In this document: positions 54,549 through 64,000 of the stretch, in pieces
Layout of the letters: every line of letters begins with the position of its first letter
How positions within the stretch are numbered: position 1 is the stretch's first letter
Assembly: GCA_001544655.2 (NCBI GenBank)
Contig: FCOD02000001.1
Span: 124,001-188,000 of the forward strand
Direction of reading: 5' to 3'
From: Caballeronia turbans
GTDB lineage: Bacteria; Pseudomonadota; Gammaproteobacteria; Burkholderiales; Burkholderiaceae
DNA: 64,000 nucleotides
Notes under the pieces: generated by a model
What the model saw: the letters and a program-made list of their open reading frames with translations, nothing else
The model's database searches: none
Told to the model about the DNA's origin: nothing
Translations under genes and position numbers: made by a program

Positions 54549-55421
54549 ATGATCCTTCTGCAACTCATCTACAGCGGCATAGCCCTCGGCATGATCTACG
54601 CCGTGATCGCCTTCGGCTATCAACTCACGTTCGCCACATCGGGCACGCTGAATTTCGGTCAGGGCGATGCGCTGATGCTCGGCGCACTCGTCGGCCTCAC
54701 GCTCGTCTCGGCGGGCGTCAACTACTGGCTGATGATTCCGCTCGTATGCCTCTTCGGGCTCGTGCAGGGCGCGTTCGTCGAGCGCATCGGCGTGCGGCCC
54801 GCCATCAAGATCAAGTCCGAGTTCGGCTGGATCATGTCGACGATCGCGCTCGGCATCATCTTCAAGAACGTCGCGGAAAACGTGTGGGGCCGCGACGATC
54901 TGCGCTTTCCGTCGCCGCTGCCCGAAGCGCCGCTCAACGTGTTCGGCGCGAACGTGCTGCCGATGGAACTGCTCGTCGTCGGCGGCGCGCTCGTGATGAT
55001 GCTCGCGGTCGAGTTCTTCAACCGCAAGACGATCTTCGGCAAGGCCGTGGTCGCAACCGCGAACGATCGCGATGCGGCGTCGCTCATGGGCATCAACACG
55101 GGGCTCGTCATCACCTTCTCGTATGCGCTTTCGTCGCTGACCGCTGCATTTGCAGGGGTTTTGATCGCGCCGCTCACATTGACCGGCGCGACGATGGGCG
55201 CGGTGCTCGGCCTCAAGGCGTTCGCCGTGGCGATCATCGGCGGCCTGTCGAGCGGCATGGGCATCATCGTCGGCGGGATGATTCTCGGCATCGCCGAAAC
55301 GACGACCGGCTTCTACATTTCCACCGGCTACAAGGATGTGCCGGGACTCGTGCTGCTCTTGATCGTGCTCGCGGTCAAGCCCGCAGGTCTCTTCGGCAAG
55401 ATGGCGATCAAGAAAGTCTGA
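54549..55421 (+). CDS. livH: Branched-chain amino acid ABC transporter permease LivH
   Basis: 290 residues, eight or so membrane helices, LivH-type motifs GTLNFGQGDALMLGA and GLKAFAVAIIGGLSSGMG (EAA-like loop). Forms the membrane pore with LivM. 7 bp before the fused livM-livG gene. The ATG at 54549 lies just after the repeat. Confidence 0.92.
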   Translation: MILLQLIYSGIALGMIYAVIAFGYQLTFATSGTLNFGQGDALMLGALVGLTLVSAGVNYWLMIPLVCLFGLVQGAFVERIGVRPAIKIKSEFGWIMSTIALGIIFKNVAENVWGRDDLRFPSPLPEAPLNVFGANVLPMELLVVGGALVMMLAVEFFNRKTIFGKAVVATANDRDAASLMGINTGLVITFSYALSSLTAAFAGVLIAPLTLTGATMGAVLGLKAFAVAIIGGLSSGMGIIVGGMILGIAETTTGFYISTGYKDVPGLVLLLIVLAVKPAGLFGKMAIKKV

Positions 55422-55428
55422 GGCGGCG

Positions 55429-57372
55429 ATGAAAGCAAAGAACTGGATTGCGGCGCTGGCCGGACTTGCCGCGCTCGCGATATTTCCGGTGGTGTCGGGC
55501 AACCCGTACTACATCCACCTCGTCGAAACGATCATGATCTACGCGATCCTGCTGTTCGGGCTCGATATCGTGGTGGGTTATACCGGCCAGGTATCGCTCG
55601 GTCATGCGGGGCTGTTCGGCGTGGGCGCATACACGGCGGGCGTGCTGTTCATGAAGCTCGGCATGCCGTTCTACGTGACGGCGCCGCTTTCGATTCTGGT
55701 GACGGCCGGCTTCGGTGCGATCCTCGCCTTGCCCGCGCTGCGCGTGTCCGGCCCTTATCTCGCGATGGTCACGCTCGCGTTCGGCACGATCATCCAGATC
55801 CTCATCAACGAGATGGATTTCCTGACCAACGGGCCGATGGGCCTCAAGATCCCGAAGCCGATGTTCGCGGGTCACCGGCTCGACGAGGTGCAGTATTACT
55901 GGCTCGTCGCGGCCTTGCTCGTCGTGTCGCTTATCGTCGTGCATCGCGTGCTGAAGTCGCATCTCGGACGAGCGTTCGAGGCCTTGCGCGACAGCCCGAT
56001 CGCATCGGACTGCATGGGCGTGTCGGTCTATCGGTACAAGGTGTATGCGTTCGTCATCAGCGCGGGCTTCGCGGGACTCGCGGGCTGTCTGTATTCATAT
56101 TCCGAGCAGTACATTTCGCCGAACACGTATAACTTCGAGCTGACGATCCTGTTCCTGCTCGCGATCATCATGGGCGGACGCAAGACGCGCACGGGCGCGA
56201 TCATCGGCTCGACGGTCATTGTGATGTTGCCGAAGTTGCTCGACGATATAGCGACCTTTCGCGTCGTCGCGACCGCGCTGGCGGTGATCGTCGTCGCGGG
56301 TGCGGTGCTCGCGCTCGCGCGCAGGACCACGACGCCGCAGCGCGTGGCGGTGCCGATCATCGGCACGGCGGGTCTTGCGGTGTTTTCCTTCTGGATCGAG
56401 GCCTTGACTGACTGGCGCCTCACCATCTTCGGCCTGATGATCCTGCTTGTCGTGTATTACTTGCAGGACGGCATCGTCGGCTTCGTACGCAAGACGCTGA
56501 ATCTGGGCCGCGTGCGTGTGACGAAGGTCGATACCGATGCACTCGCGACCGACACGCGTGAGGACGATGCGGTGTCGGCGGTCGGAACGCACGGCACCGA
56601 CGCGATCCTCGACGTGCGCGGCGTACTGATGCAGTTCAGCGGCCTGAAGGCATTGAACGACGTGGACCTCACGGTCAAGCGCGGCACGATTCACGGCTTG
56701 ATCGGCCCGAACGGTTCGGGCAAGAGCACGATGATGAACGTGCTGACGGGTATCTATGTGCCGACGGCCGGTGCGATCGAATACGAGGGGCAGTCGCTTG
56801 CGGGGCGGACGTCGTCGAAGATTGCGCTGTCGGGTATTGCGAGGACGTTTCAGAACGTGCAGCTCTTTGGCGAGATGACGGCGCTGGAGAATGTGCTGGT
56901 CGGCTTGCATCACACGTTCAGGTCGAACTTCGCGGATGTCGGCGTGATGAGTCCGCGCTATCGGCGTGAAGAACGCGCGGCGCGTGAGCGGGCGTTCAAC
57001 ATGTTGCGCTTTGTCGGGCTGGAGAATGTTGCTGCGGAGGAAGCGCGCAATCTTCCTTACGGCAAGCAGCGTCTGCTCGAGATCGCGCGGGCCTTGGCGC
57101 TCGATCCGCAATTGCTTTTGCTCGATGAACCGGCGGCCGGTTTGACCGCGCCGGATATTCGCGAGCTTGTCGCGATCATTCGCAAGGTGCGAAATCATGG
57201 CATTACGCTTGTGTTGATCGAGCATCACATGGATGTGGTGATGAGTGTTTGCGATACGGTTTCCGTGCTCGACTTCGGGCAGAAGATTGCTGAAGGGAAG
57301 CCTTCCGAGATTCAGGCTAATGAGAAGGTAATCAAGGCTTATTTGGGGGGGCAGGCTGCTCAGGTGGCTTGA
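55429..57372 (+). CDS. Fused LivM permease and LivG ATPase
   Basis: 647 residues in one frame. Residues about 1-350 are a LivM permease (GYTGQVSLGHAGLFGVGAY, LGRAFEALRDSPIASDCMG). After a linker (about 351-395) comes a LivG-type ATPase with Walker A GPNGSGKST, ARTFQNVQLFGEMT, signature LPYGKQRLLEIARAL and LLLDEPAAGL. No stop or frameshift between the halves. A third repeat copy follows before livF. Confidence 0.92.
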   Translation: MKAKNWIAALAGLAALAIFPVVSGNPYYIHLVETIMIYAILLFGLDIVVGYTGQVSLGHAGLFGVGAYTAGVLFMKLGMPFYVTAPLSILVTAGFGAILALPALRVSGPYLAMVTLAFGTIIQILINEMDFLTNGPMGLKIPKPMFAGHRLDEVQYYWLVAALLVVSLIVVHRVLKSHLGRAFEALRDSPIASDCMGVSVYRYKVYAFVISAGFAGLAGCLYSYSEQYISPNTYNFELTILFLLAIIMGGRKTRTGAIIGSTVIVMLPKLLDDIATFRVVATALAVIVVAGAVLALARRTTTPQRVAVPIIGTAGLAVFSFWIEALTDWRLTIFGLMILLVVYYLQDGIVGFVRKTLNLGRVRVTKVDTDALATDTREDDAVSAVGTHGTDAILDVRGVLMQFSGLKALNDVDLTVKRGTIHGLIGPNGSGKSTMMNVLTGIYVPTAGAIEYEGQSLAGRTSSKIALSGIARTFQNVQLFGEMTALENVLVGLHHTFRSNFADVGVMSPRYRREERAARERAFNMLRFVGLENVAAEEARNLPYGKQRLLEIARALALDPQLLLLDEPAAGLTAPDIRELVAIIRKVRNHGITLVLIEHHMDVVMSVCDTVSVLDFGQKIAEGKPSEIQANEKVIKAYLGGQAAQVA

Positions 57373-57380
57373 TGTTTTCC

Positions 57381-57460
57381 TTATTCGTGTTGGTTTATTA
57401 GCGTTGCCCCACGCGGGGCCGAGCAAATAGACCGACACGAAAACAGGATTTTCACGAAAG
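57381..57460. repeat. Short repeat copy 3 between livM-livG and livF
   Basis: About 80 bp sharing the outer ends of copy 1: GGTTTATTAGCGTTGCCCC at the left, a GCCCC-ACGC-GGGGC hairpin (57406-57419), and a right flank like copies 1 and 2 (ACACGAAAACAGGATT). The long arms and centre are absent, as if internally deleted or as a minimal unit. Confidence 0.75.
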
Positions 57461-57515
57461 CAATAGACGCCCACGCGACCGCCAGAAACCCCGCGGAAAC
57501 AACAGCGAAAACACC

Positions 57516-58250
57516 ATGCTGACGATAAAAAACCTCCACGCCGGCTACGGCAAAGTAAAAGTCCTCCACGGCATCTCCCTGAACGTGCCGAAGGCAAAGG
57601 TCGTAACGTTGATCGGCTCCAACGGCGCGGGCAAGACCACAACCATGCGGGCAATCTCCGGCATGATCAGGCCGACAGAAGGCGAAATCACAATGGGCGT
57701 CGGCAGCAACACAAAGCGCATCGACTCGCTCGAGTCGCACAGGATCGCGCGCCTCGGACTGGCGCATTCACCCGAAGGACGCCGCGTCTTCGCAACGATG
57801 TCCGTTACCGACAATCTGCTCCTCGGCGCGTTCCCGCGTCTCACATGGTCACGCCCGAAAGGCGACATCAACGCCGATCTCGAACGCGCGATCGAGCTGT
57901 TTCCGCGCCTGAAGGAACGGCGCAATCAACTGGCAGGCACGCTGTCGGGCGGCGAACAGCAAATGCTCGCGATGGCGCGCGCGATCATGCTCAACCCCGA
58001 CCTCGTGCTGCTCGACGAACCGTCGATGGGCCTTGCGCCCATTCTCGTCGAAGAAGTCTTCCGCATCATCGAGCGGCTGAAGGCGGATGGTGTCACGATG
58101 CTGCTCGTCGAGCAGTTCGCCGCCGCAGCGCTCAATGTCGCGGATTACGGCTACGTGCTGGAAAATGGCCGCGTCGCGACACACGGCCCGGCCGAGCAGT
58201 TGCGCAACGATCCATCGGTGAAGGCCGCCTATCTCGGCGCGAGTCACTGA
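57516..58250 (+). CDS. livF: Branched-chain amino acid ABC transporter ATPase LivF
   Basis: 244 residues: Walker A GSNGAGKTT, Q-loop region SPEGRRVFATMSV, signature LSGGEQQMLAMARAI, Walker B LVLLDEPSMGL and LVEQFA. Pairs with the fused LivM-LivG. 143 bp after the preceding gene because of the repeat. Confidence 0.93.
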   Translation: MLTIKNLHAGYGKVKVLHGISLNVPKAKVVTLIGSNGAGKTTTMRAISGMIRPTEGEITMGVGSNTKRIDSLESHRIARLGLAHSPEGRRVFATMSVTDNLLLGAFPRLTWSRPKGDINADLERAIELFPRLKERRNQLAGTLSGGEQQMLAMARAIMLNPDLVLLDEPSMGLAPILVEEVFRIIERLKADGVTMLLVEQFAAAALNVADYGYVLENGRVATHGPAEQLRNDPSVKAAYLGASH

Positions 58251-58349
58251 CACTCGAGCAAATGCCGCACTGCGGCAACCGCAAGCCGAACTATCATGGT
58301 GACGGGCGCGCGCGAACACGCGAGCGCGACATCCTCACAAGGAGCTGCC

Positions 58350-59186
58350 ATGATCAGCGGCAAGACCACTCTGATTGCTCACCTCGGCTACCCGACCGAA
58401 GCGTTCAAGGCGCCGATGATCTACAACCCATGGTTCGACAAACAGGGCATCGACGCAGTCGTCGTGCCGATGGGCGTCAAGCCCGAGGATTACGTCGCGT
58501 TCCTGCCGCATCTGTTCAAGCTGACGAACATTCGCGGCGCGCTCGTCACCATGCCGCACAAGATCACGACCGTCGGCCTCATGGATGAAGTCAGTCCGAC
58601 CGCGCGCATCGCCGGGGCCTGCAATGCGATTCTCAAACGGTCGGACGGCACGCTCGTCGGCGATCAGTTCGACGGCGCAGGCTTCGTGCGCGGCGTCGAG
58701 CGCAAGGGCCGCAAGCTCGCAGGCGCACGCGTGCTCGTGCTCGGCAGCGGCGGCGTCGGCTCGCCGATCGCGGCATCGCTCGCGGCGGCGGGCGTCGCGG
58801 AACTCGCGATCTTCGATACCAACACGGCTTCGGTCGAAGGACTTGCGTCGCGCCTGCGCGAGCACTATTCCGAGCTGATCGTAAGAACCGACACGAAAGA
58901 TCCCGAGGGCTTCGACGTGATCGTGAACGCGACGCCGCTCGGCATGAAGGAAACAGACCCGTTGCCGTTCGATATCGACCGCATCGCGCCGGGTACGTTC
59001 GTCGGCGAAGTGGTGATGAAATCGGAGTACACGCCGCTGTTGCGCGCGGCGAAGGACAAGGGCTGCGCCGTGCAGGTCGGCACGGACATGCTTTTCGAAA
59101 TGATCCCGGCATATCTGGAATTCTTCGGCTACGGCACCGCCACCGCCGACGAATTGCGCGCGGTCGCGCAGATCAAATACGCGTAA
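58350..59186 (+). CDS. Shikimate dehydrogenase family enzyme
   Basis: 278 residues. Substrate motif FKLTNIRGALVTMPHKITTVG, NAD(P) motif VLGSGGVGSPIAASL, and VNATPLGM. AroE-like, but the substrate loop differs (HLGYPTEAFKAPMIYNPWF instead of PIxHSxSPxxHN), so it is more likely a YdiB/quinate- or other shikimate-dehydrogenase-like paralogue than housekeeping AroE. AGGAG 6 nt upstream of the ATG. Position downstream of liv genes suggests uptake and breakdown of a carboxylic substrate. Confidence 0.83.
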   Translation: MISGKTTLIAHLGYPTEAFKAPMIYNPWFDKQGIDAVVVPMGVKPEDYVAFLPHLFKLTNIRGALVTMPHKITTVGLMDEVSPTARIAGACNAILKRSDGTLVGDQFDGAGFVRGVERKGRKLAGARVLVLGSGGVGSPIAASLAAAGVAELAIFDTNTASVEGLASRLREHYSELIVRTDTKDPEGFDVIVNATPLGMKETDPLPFDIDRIAPGTFVGEVVMKSEYTPLLRAAKDKGCAVQVGTDMLFEMIPAYLEFFGYGTATADELRAVAQIKYA

Positions 59187-59324
59187 CGAAGCTCGCGCGG
59201 ACATGAACGCGCATCGTTTCTATACTTCGATTGACCCAGCTTTGATCGACACAGCAGCGCAGACGCTCATCCTCTGACAAATAGGCCGCCTACGCGGCGG
59301 CCCGGAAAAAGGCAGGGAGGAATC

Positions 59325-61250
59325 ATGGGATCGACTGCACCCGGCATTCCGGCCGACGACAAGCACGCGCCCGAGCCGCACGGCCATCCGGCGTTGCTCG
59401 GGCTCTCGCTCGCGGCGCTCGGCGTCGTCTATGGCGACATCGGCACGAGTCCGCTCTATACGCTCAAAACCGTGTTCGATCCAGCGTCCGGCCTGCCGTT
59501 GCAGCCCGCGAACGTGATCGGCATCGTGTCGCTGATCTTCTGGTCGCTCACGGTCATCGTCTCGCTCAAATACGTGACGCTGATCCTGCGCGCCAACAAT
59601 CACGGCGAAGGCGGCATCATGGCGCTGCTTGCGCTCGCGGCGTCATCGGTCGAATCGAAGAAGCGGCTGAAACACGTGCTGTTGCTCGTCGGGGTGATGG
59701 GCGCGGCGCTCTTCTATGGCGATGGCGTGATTACGCCGGCCATTTCCGTGCTGAGCGCGGTGGAAGGGCTCGAAGTGGCCGCACCGGGCTTGCAGCCCTA
59801 TGTCGTGCCCGTGACGCTCGTCGCGCTGATCGCGCTCTTCGTGATGCAGAAGCACGGTACATCGGGCATCGGCGCGGTGTTCGGGCCGGTGATGGTGCTG
59901 TGGTTCGTCATACTCGCGGTGTCGGGTGTCATGAACATCAAGGACGCGCCGCAGATCCTCCTCGCGCTCAATCCGCTCGCGGGGCTCGAATTCTGCGCGC
60001 ATCATCGCTGGCTCGCGTTCGTCGCGCTCGGTGCCGTCGTGCTTTCGCTCACGGGCGCGGAAGCCCTCTATGCCGACATGGGCCACTTCGGCTCGCGGCC
60101 GATCCGCCTCACGTGGTTCGCCGTCGTCTTTCCGGCGCTCGCGCTCAACTATCTCGGTCAGGGCGCGCTGCTGATCGCCGATCCGAGCGCGTTGCAGAAT
60201 CCGTTCTACCGGCTGTTTCCATCGTGGATGCTCTATCCGATGGTCGTGCTCTCGACCATCGCGACCGTCATCGCGTCGCAGGCCGTCATCTCGGGCACCT
60301 ATTCGATGACCAAGCAGGCCATGCAGCTCGGCTTCCTGCCGCGCATGAGCGTCGTGTACACGTCGGCGAAGGAGATCGGGCAGATCTATGTGCCAGGGAT
60401 CAACTGGACGCTGCTGCTCGCGGTGGTCGCCGCCGTGCTCGGCTTCGGCTCGTCGACGGCGCTCGGCTCCGCGTACGGCATCGCCGTCACCGGCACGATG
60501 CTCATCACGACGGTGCTGACCTTCTTCGTGATCCGCTACGCGTGGCGCTACAACTGGGCGCTGTGCGTCTTCGCGACGGCGTTCTTTTTCGTCATCGACG
60601 CGATGTTCTTCTCGGCGAACTGCCTGAAAGTCAGGGAGGGCGGCTGGTTCCCCGTCGCCATCGGTCTCGTGATGTTCACGGTCATGGCGACGTGGGGGCG
60701 CGGCGCGCAAATGATGACCCAGGAAGCCCGCGCGCGCGCGGGCGCGACGCCCCTCAAGCCGTTCCTCAAGAGCCTCATCGCGCGCTCGCCCGCACGCGTG
60801 GAGGGCACGGCCATCTTCATGTCGAACGATCCGAGCGGCGTGCCGCATTCGCTGCTGAACAACCTCATGCATAACCGCGTGCTGCACGAACACACGGTGT
60901 TCCTGACGGTCACGACCGAGCCGGTGCCGTGGGTCGACGAGACGCGCCGCGTGTCCCTCGAGGCGCTCGGCAACGGCTGTTTTCAGGTGACGGTCAGCTA
61001 CGGCTTCAAGGACGAAGTCGATCTTCCCGCCGCGCTGGAGAAGTGCCGGTCATCGGGGCTCAAGTTCGATCGCGCGACGATTTCGTATTTCCTTTCGCGC
61101 GCCACCGTGGTGCCCACGCCGGGCACCGGCATGGCGTTATGGCGCGAACGGCTCTTCGCGATCATGCTGCACAATGTGGGGAACGTGGCGGCCTATCTGC
61201 GATTACCGGCCGATCGCGTGATCGAGCTTGGCGCGCGGGTCGAGATATGA
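59325..61250 (+). CDS. kup: Potassium uptake protein Kup
   Basis: 641 residues, about 12 membrane helices. Kup/HAK motifs are GVVYGDIGTSPLYTLKTVF, NNHGEGGIMALLAL and ALFYGDGVITPAISVLSAVEGLE. The C-terminal 130 residues are cytoplasmic. GGGAGG 6 nt upstream of the ATG. H+/K+ symport in the inner membrane. Confidence 0.95.
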   Translation: MGSTAPGIPADDKHAPEPHGHPALLGLSLAALGVVYGDIGTSPLYTLKTVFDPASGLPLQPANVIGIVSLIFWSLTVIVSLKYVTLILRANNHGEGGIMALLALAASSVESKKRLKHVLLLVGVMGAALFYGDGVITPAISVLSAVEGLEVAAPGLQPYVVPVTLVALIALFVMQKHGTSGIGAVFGPVMVLWFVILAVSGVMNIKDAPQILLALNPLAGLEFCAHHRWLAFVALGAVVLSLTGAEALYADMGHFGSRPIRLTWFAVVFPALALNYLGQGALLIADPSALQNPFYRLFPSWMLYPMVVLSTIATVIASQAVISGTYSMTKQAMQLGFLPRMSVVYTSAKEIGQIYVPGINWTLLLAVVAAVLGFGSSTALGSAYGIAVTGTMLITTVLTFFVIRYAWRYNWALCVFATAFFFVIDAMFFSANCLKVREGGWFPVAIGLVMFTVMATWGRGAQMMTQEARARAGATPLKPFLKSLIARSPARVEGTAIFMSNDPSGVPHSLLNNLMHNRVLHEHTVFLTVTTEPVPWVDETRRVSLEALGNGCFQVTVSYGFKDEVDLPAALEKCRSSGLKFDRATISYFLSRATVVPTPGTGMALWRERLFAIMLHNVGNVAAYLRLPADRVIELGARVEI

Positions 61251-61345
61251 CGGCGGAAATCGGCTGATTCGCGTGCATTCGACGCAAGCAGTCGGCGAAG
61301 GATTGCGCGAGACTCATGACAGAAAATCGGCACCGAGGAGACGCC

Positions 61346-63349
61346 ATGACCGCCAGCAGCACGCCAGGCCGCCATTCTTTTCCCTCGACCGTGCGCCTCG
61401 TCGAGCGCGGCAAGATCGTCTCTGCGCGCGAGGCCGTGCGCCTGATCCGCTCGGGCGATACGCTCGCGACGAGCGGCTTCGTGGGCATCGGCTTCGCGGA
61501 GGAAGTGGCGATCGCGCTGGAGGCGCGCTTTGTCGAAGGCGATGATCCGATCGCTGATCTGACGCTGGTCTATGCGGCAGGTCAGGGCGATGGCCGTGGC
61601 AAGGGCCTCAATCATCTGGCGCACGAAGGCTTGATCAAGCGGGTGATCGGCGGTCATTGGGGACTCGTGCCGGGCCTGCAGAAGATGGCGATCGAGAACC
61701 GCATCGAAGCGTACAACCTGCCGCAAGGCGTGATTTCGCAACTCTTTCGCGATATCGCTGCGCATCGGCCCGGGCAGCTTTCGACGGTCGGCCTCGGCAC
61801 GTTCGTCGATCCGCGCAACGGCGGCGGCAAGCTCAACGCGCGCACCACGGACGATCTCGTGCGGCTCATGCCCATCGACGGCACGGACTATCTGTATTAC
61901 AAGACCTTCCCGATCGATGTGGCGATCGTGCGCGGCACCACGGCCGATCTCAACGGCAACGTCACGATGGAAAAGGAAGCGCTGACGCTCGAAGCGCTGT
62001 CCATCGCGATGGCCGCGCGCAATTCCGGCGGCATCGTGATCGCGCAGGTCGAGCGGCTGGCGGAATCGAACACGCTCAATTCGCGTCAGGTGAAGATTCC
62101 CGGCGTGATGGTCGACTGCGTCGTGCTCGCGAAACCCGATAATCACTGGCAGACCTTCGGCGAGCAATACAGTGCGGCATTCTCGAGCGAACTGCGCGTG
62201 GCCGCGAGTTCGGTGCCGCCGATGGCCCTCACTGAACGCAAGATCATCGCGCGGCGCGCCGCATTCGAGCTGATGGCCAACAGCGTCGTCAATCTCGGTA
62301 TCGGCATGCCGGAAGGCATTGCGAGCGTCGCGAACGAAGAGCAGGTGATCGACCTCTTCACGATGACGACCGAGCCCGGCGTGATCGGCGGGATTCCGGC
62401 GGGCGGCCTCAACTTCGGCGCGGCGACGAATACGCAGGCGATCATCGATCAGCCTTATCAGTTCGATTTCTACGATGGCGGCGGCCTCGATATCGCGTTC
62501 CTCGGCCTTGCGCAGGCTGATCGCGAGGGCAATCTCAACGTGAGCAAGTTCGGGCCGAAGCTGGCCGGTGCGGGCGGTTTCATCAACATCAGCCAGGCCG
62601 CGAAGAAAGTCGTGTTCGTGGGCACGTTCAACGCGGGCAAGCTCGATATCGCGATCGACGAAGGCAAGCTCAGGATTCGCCGCGAAGGCGATTGCCGGAA
62701 GTTCGTCGATGCGGTGGAGCATCGCACGTTCAGCGGCCGTTATGCGGCCGAGCGCGGGAAGACGGTGCTGTATATCACCGAGCGCTGCGTGTTCGAACTC
62801 ACGGACAAGGGCCTCGCGCTCACGGAAGTCGCGCCCGGCATCGATATCGAGCGGGACATCGTCGCGCAAATGGGCTTTACGCCGATCATGGATACGCCGC
62901 CGCGTCTGATGGACGAACGCATCTTCCGCGATGCGCCGATGGGCCTGCGCAACGTGCTGCTGCGGCTCGATCTCTCGGAACGCTTCAGCTACGACGCGGA
63001 AAAGAATCTCTTCTTCATCAACTTCGAAGGCCATGAAGTGAAGACGCTGAACGACGTCGAAGCCATACGCCGCGAAGTCGAAAAGCAATTGGCGGGTGCC
63101 AGGACGAAACCGCATGCAATCGTGAATTACGATAACTTTTCGATTCGCCCCGACATGCTCGACGCGTATTCGGAGATGGTAACGAAGCTCGTCGATGGTC
63201 ATTATGACCGCGTGACGCGCTATACGACGAGCAGCTTCCTGCGCCTGAAGCTCGGCGACGCATTGAAGCGCCGCGGCGTCGCGCCGTATATTTACGAAAG
63301 CCCGGAAGAAGCGCGCGAACACGAATCGAAACGCGCGTCGGATTCGTGA
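61346..63349 (+). CDS. Acyl-CoA:acetate/3-ketoacid CoA-transferase (family I) with C-terminal extension
   Basis: 667 residues, longer than the usual 520-550 for propionate or ketoacid CoA-transferases. Two CoA-transferase halves: N-terminal ([17 protein letters not shown]) and C-terminal ([14 protein letters not shown], active-site Glu in [18 protein letters not shown]). From about residue 535 a 130-residue extension ([20 protein letters not shown] to the end) is unlike the core. GAGGAG 5 nt before the ATG at 61346. Confidence 0.87.
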   Translation: MTASSTPGRHSFPSTVRLVERGKIVSAREAVRLIRSGDTLATSGFVGIGFAEEVAIALEARFVEGDDPIADLTLVYAAGQGDGRGKGLNHLAHEGLIKRVIGGHWGLVPGLQKMAIENRIEAYNLPQGVISQLFRDIAAHRPGQLSTVGLGTFVDPRNGGGKLNARTTDDLVRLMPIDGTDYLYYKTFPIDVAIVRGTTADLNGNVTMEKEALTLEALSIAMAARNSGGIVIAQVERLAESNTLNSRQVKIPGVMVDCVVLAKPDNHWQTFGEQYSAAFSSELRVAASSVPPMALTERKIIARRAAFELMANSVVNLGIGMPEGIASVANEEQVIDLFTMTTEPGVIGGIPAGGLNFGAATNTQAIIDQPYQFDFYDGGGLDIAFLGLAQADREGNLNVSKFGPKLAGAGGFINISQAAKKVVFVGTFNAGKLDIAIDEGKLRIRREGDCRKFVDAVEHRTFSGRYAAERGKTVLYITERCVFELTDKGLALTEVAPGIDIERDIVAQMGFTPIMDTPPRLMDERIFRDAPMGLRNVLLRLDLSERFSYDAEKNLFFINFEGHEVKTLNDVEAIRREVEKQLAGARTKPHAIVNYDNFSIRPDMLDAYSEMVTKLVDGHYDRVTRYTTSSFLRLKLGDALKRRGVAPYIYESPEEAREHESKRASDS

Positions 63350-63352
63350 CAA

Positions 63353-63375
63353 AGGGCCGCGCTGAATGCGGCCCT
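63353..63375. terminator. Bidirectional stem-loop between CoA-transferase and permease genes
   Basis: AGGGCCGC (63353-63360) and GCGGCCCT (63368-63375), 7-nt loop, between convergent stops. No long T run, so terminator strength is uncertain. Confidence 0.55.
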
Positions 63376-63383
63376 ATTGCGGA

Positions 63384-64000
63384 TCATCCTCGCGCGGTGC
63401 GTTGCTGCGGAGTCTCGCGCTGATTGCGCAGGCGGCTATGGCGTATGCCGTAACCGAAGTAGATAACGACGCCGATCGCCATCCATACGATGAGTCGTAT
63501 CCATGTATCGGCGGGCAAGCCGGACATCAGGAAGAGCGACGAGAGCGCACCGAGCGGCGCGACCACATACACCGCCGGCGTTCTGAATGCGCGCTCGAGA
63601 TTCGGCTGCGTGATGCGCAGCACCAGCACGCCGATGCACACCACCATGAACGCGAACAGCGTGCCGATGCTCACGAGCTCGCCGACGAGCCCGATCGGCA
63701 AGAGCCCCGCCAGAATCATCACGATGATGCCGGTGAAGATCGTCGTGATGTAGGGCGTATGAAAGCGCGGGTGGATCTTCGATGCGAAAGGCGGCAGGAG
63801 GCCGTCTCTCGCCATCGAATAGAAGATGCGCGGCTGCGACAGCAGCAGTACGAGAATCACCGACGTGAGGCCGAAGATCGCGCCCAGCTTCACGATCGGC
63901 GAGAGCCAGCGCATGCCGATCGCATCGACGCCGACCGCGATCGGATCGGACACGTTGAGCTTGTCGTAAGAGACGATACCCGTCAGCACATACGACACGA
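63384..64000 (-). CDS. APC-family amino acid permease, C-terminal part (cut by window edge)
   Basis: About 205 C-terminal residues. Motif [39 protein letters not shown] is typical of the cationic-amino-acid-transporter/YfnA branch of the APC superfamily. Several helices follow, ending in a basic tail ([19 protein letters not shown]). The N-terminus is outside the window. Confidence 0.9.
   Translation of the reverse strand, partial: VSYVLTGIVSYDKLNVSDPIAVGVDAIGMRWLSPIVKLGAIFGLTSVILVLLLSQPRIFYSMARDGLLPPFASKIHPRFHTPYITTIFTGIIVMILAGLLPIGLVGELVSIGTLFAFMVVCIGVLVLRITQPNLERAFRTPAVYVVAPLGALSSLFLMSGLPADTWIRLIVWMAIGVVIYFGYGIRHSRLRNQRETPQQRTARG

Noticed and set aside
58263-58277. TGCCGC-ACT-GCGGCA hairpin after livF as a terminator
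   Set aside because: No T tract follows; kept out of the feature list.
61193-63352. 719-codon minus-strand open frame
   Set aside because: Shadow of the CoA-transferase gene; no family signature, Arg-rich composition.

Overview
The window is high-GC, gene-dense chromosomal DNA. Its gene families and arrangement (Hmp/NorR, ba3-type oxidase, OmpW, GlxA, liv genes, Kup, HPP-MarR-ClC) look like a member of Burkholderiaceae, most like Paraburkholderia or Caballeronia. This is inferred from family resemblance, not from a search. No rRNA, tRNA, CRISPR array, transposase or prophage was seen. Both edges cut genes: hmp at the left, an amino acid permease at the right.

Layout. 0-7.7 kb: flavohaemoglobin (partial) and NorR, divergent around a sigma54-type promoter, then a ba3-type (B-family) terminal oxidase operon with three cytochrome c proteins. 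7.7-8.3 kb: a 636-bp dispersed repeat with 212-bp inverted arms. 8.4-25 kb: mixed housekeeping and accessory genes (FAD reductase, extensin-like, HD, GlxA, OmpW, GFA, alcohol dehydrogenase, sirtuin, class V aminotransferase-like, chemoreceptor, AcuI-like reductase, PRC-barrel, DUF2945, DUF1810, aldo/keto reductase, TPR/GT9). 25-28.4 kb: HPP-MarR-ClC operon. 28.6-33.7 kb: exported DUF3857/transglutaminase protein, exported caspase-like/FGE-sulfatase fusion, two DUF4399 proteins.

33.8-48.0 kb is the most unusual region. It holds a complete-looking export system for double-glycine-leader proteins. Two precursors (34.0 kb plus strand, 46.8 kb minus strand) have ungapped alignable 26-residue leaders ending in GG. 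Between them lie a TolC-like outer-membrane lipoprotein, a double-FHA membrane protein, a HlyD-type adaptor, a cytoplasmic parvulin, a 1019-residue ABC exporter (two cNMP-binding domains, C39 peptidase, ABC), a sigma54 activator, and a PP2C phosphatase co-directional with the second precursor. An LRAT-fold protein and a small protein follow. Four GG-N10-GC promoters precede precursor A, the FHA-led operon, precursor B-PP2C and the LRAT gene. An 18-bp inverted repeat with identical half-sites (GTGTTG-N6-CAGCAC) lies upstream of precursor A and between precursor B and the LRAT gene. My reading is a self-contained sigma54 regulon. FHA plus PP2C imply Ser/Thr phosphorylation control, but no kinase is visible. 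The exported proteins lack cysteine after the GG and are Asn/Gln-rich, so a structural or adhesive role is as plausible as a bacteriocin.

48.2-64 kb: HppD, a metallophosphatase-cupredoxin pair divergent from an ECF sigma/anti-sigma pair, a branched-chain amino acid transporter (livK, livH, fused livM-livG, livF) interrupted by two more repeat copies, a shikimate dehydrogenase-like enzyme, Kup, a family I CoA-transferase and a partial APC permease.
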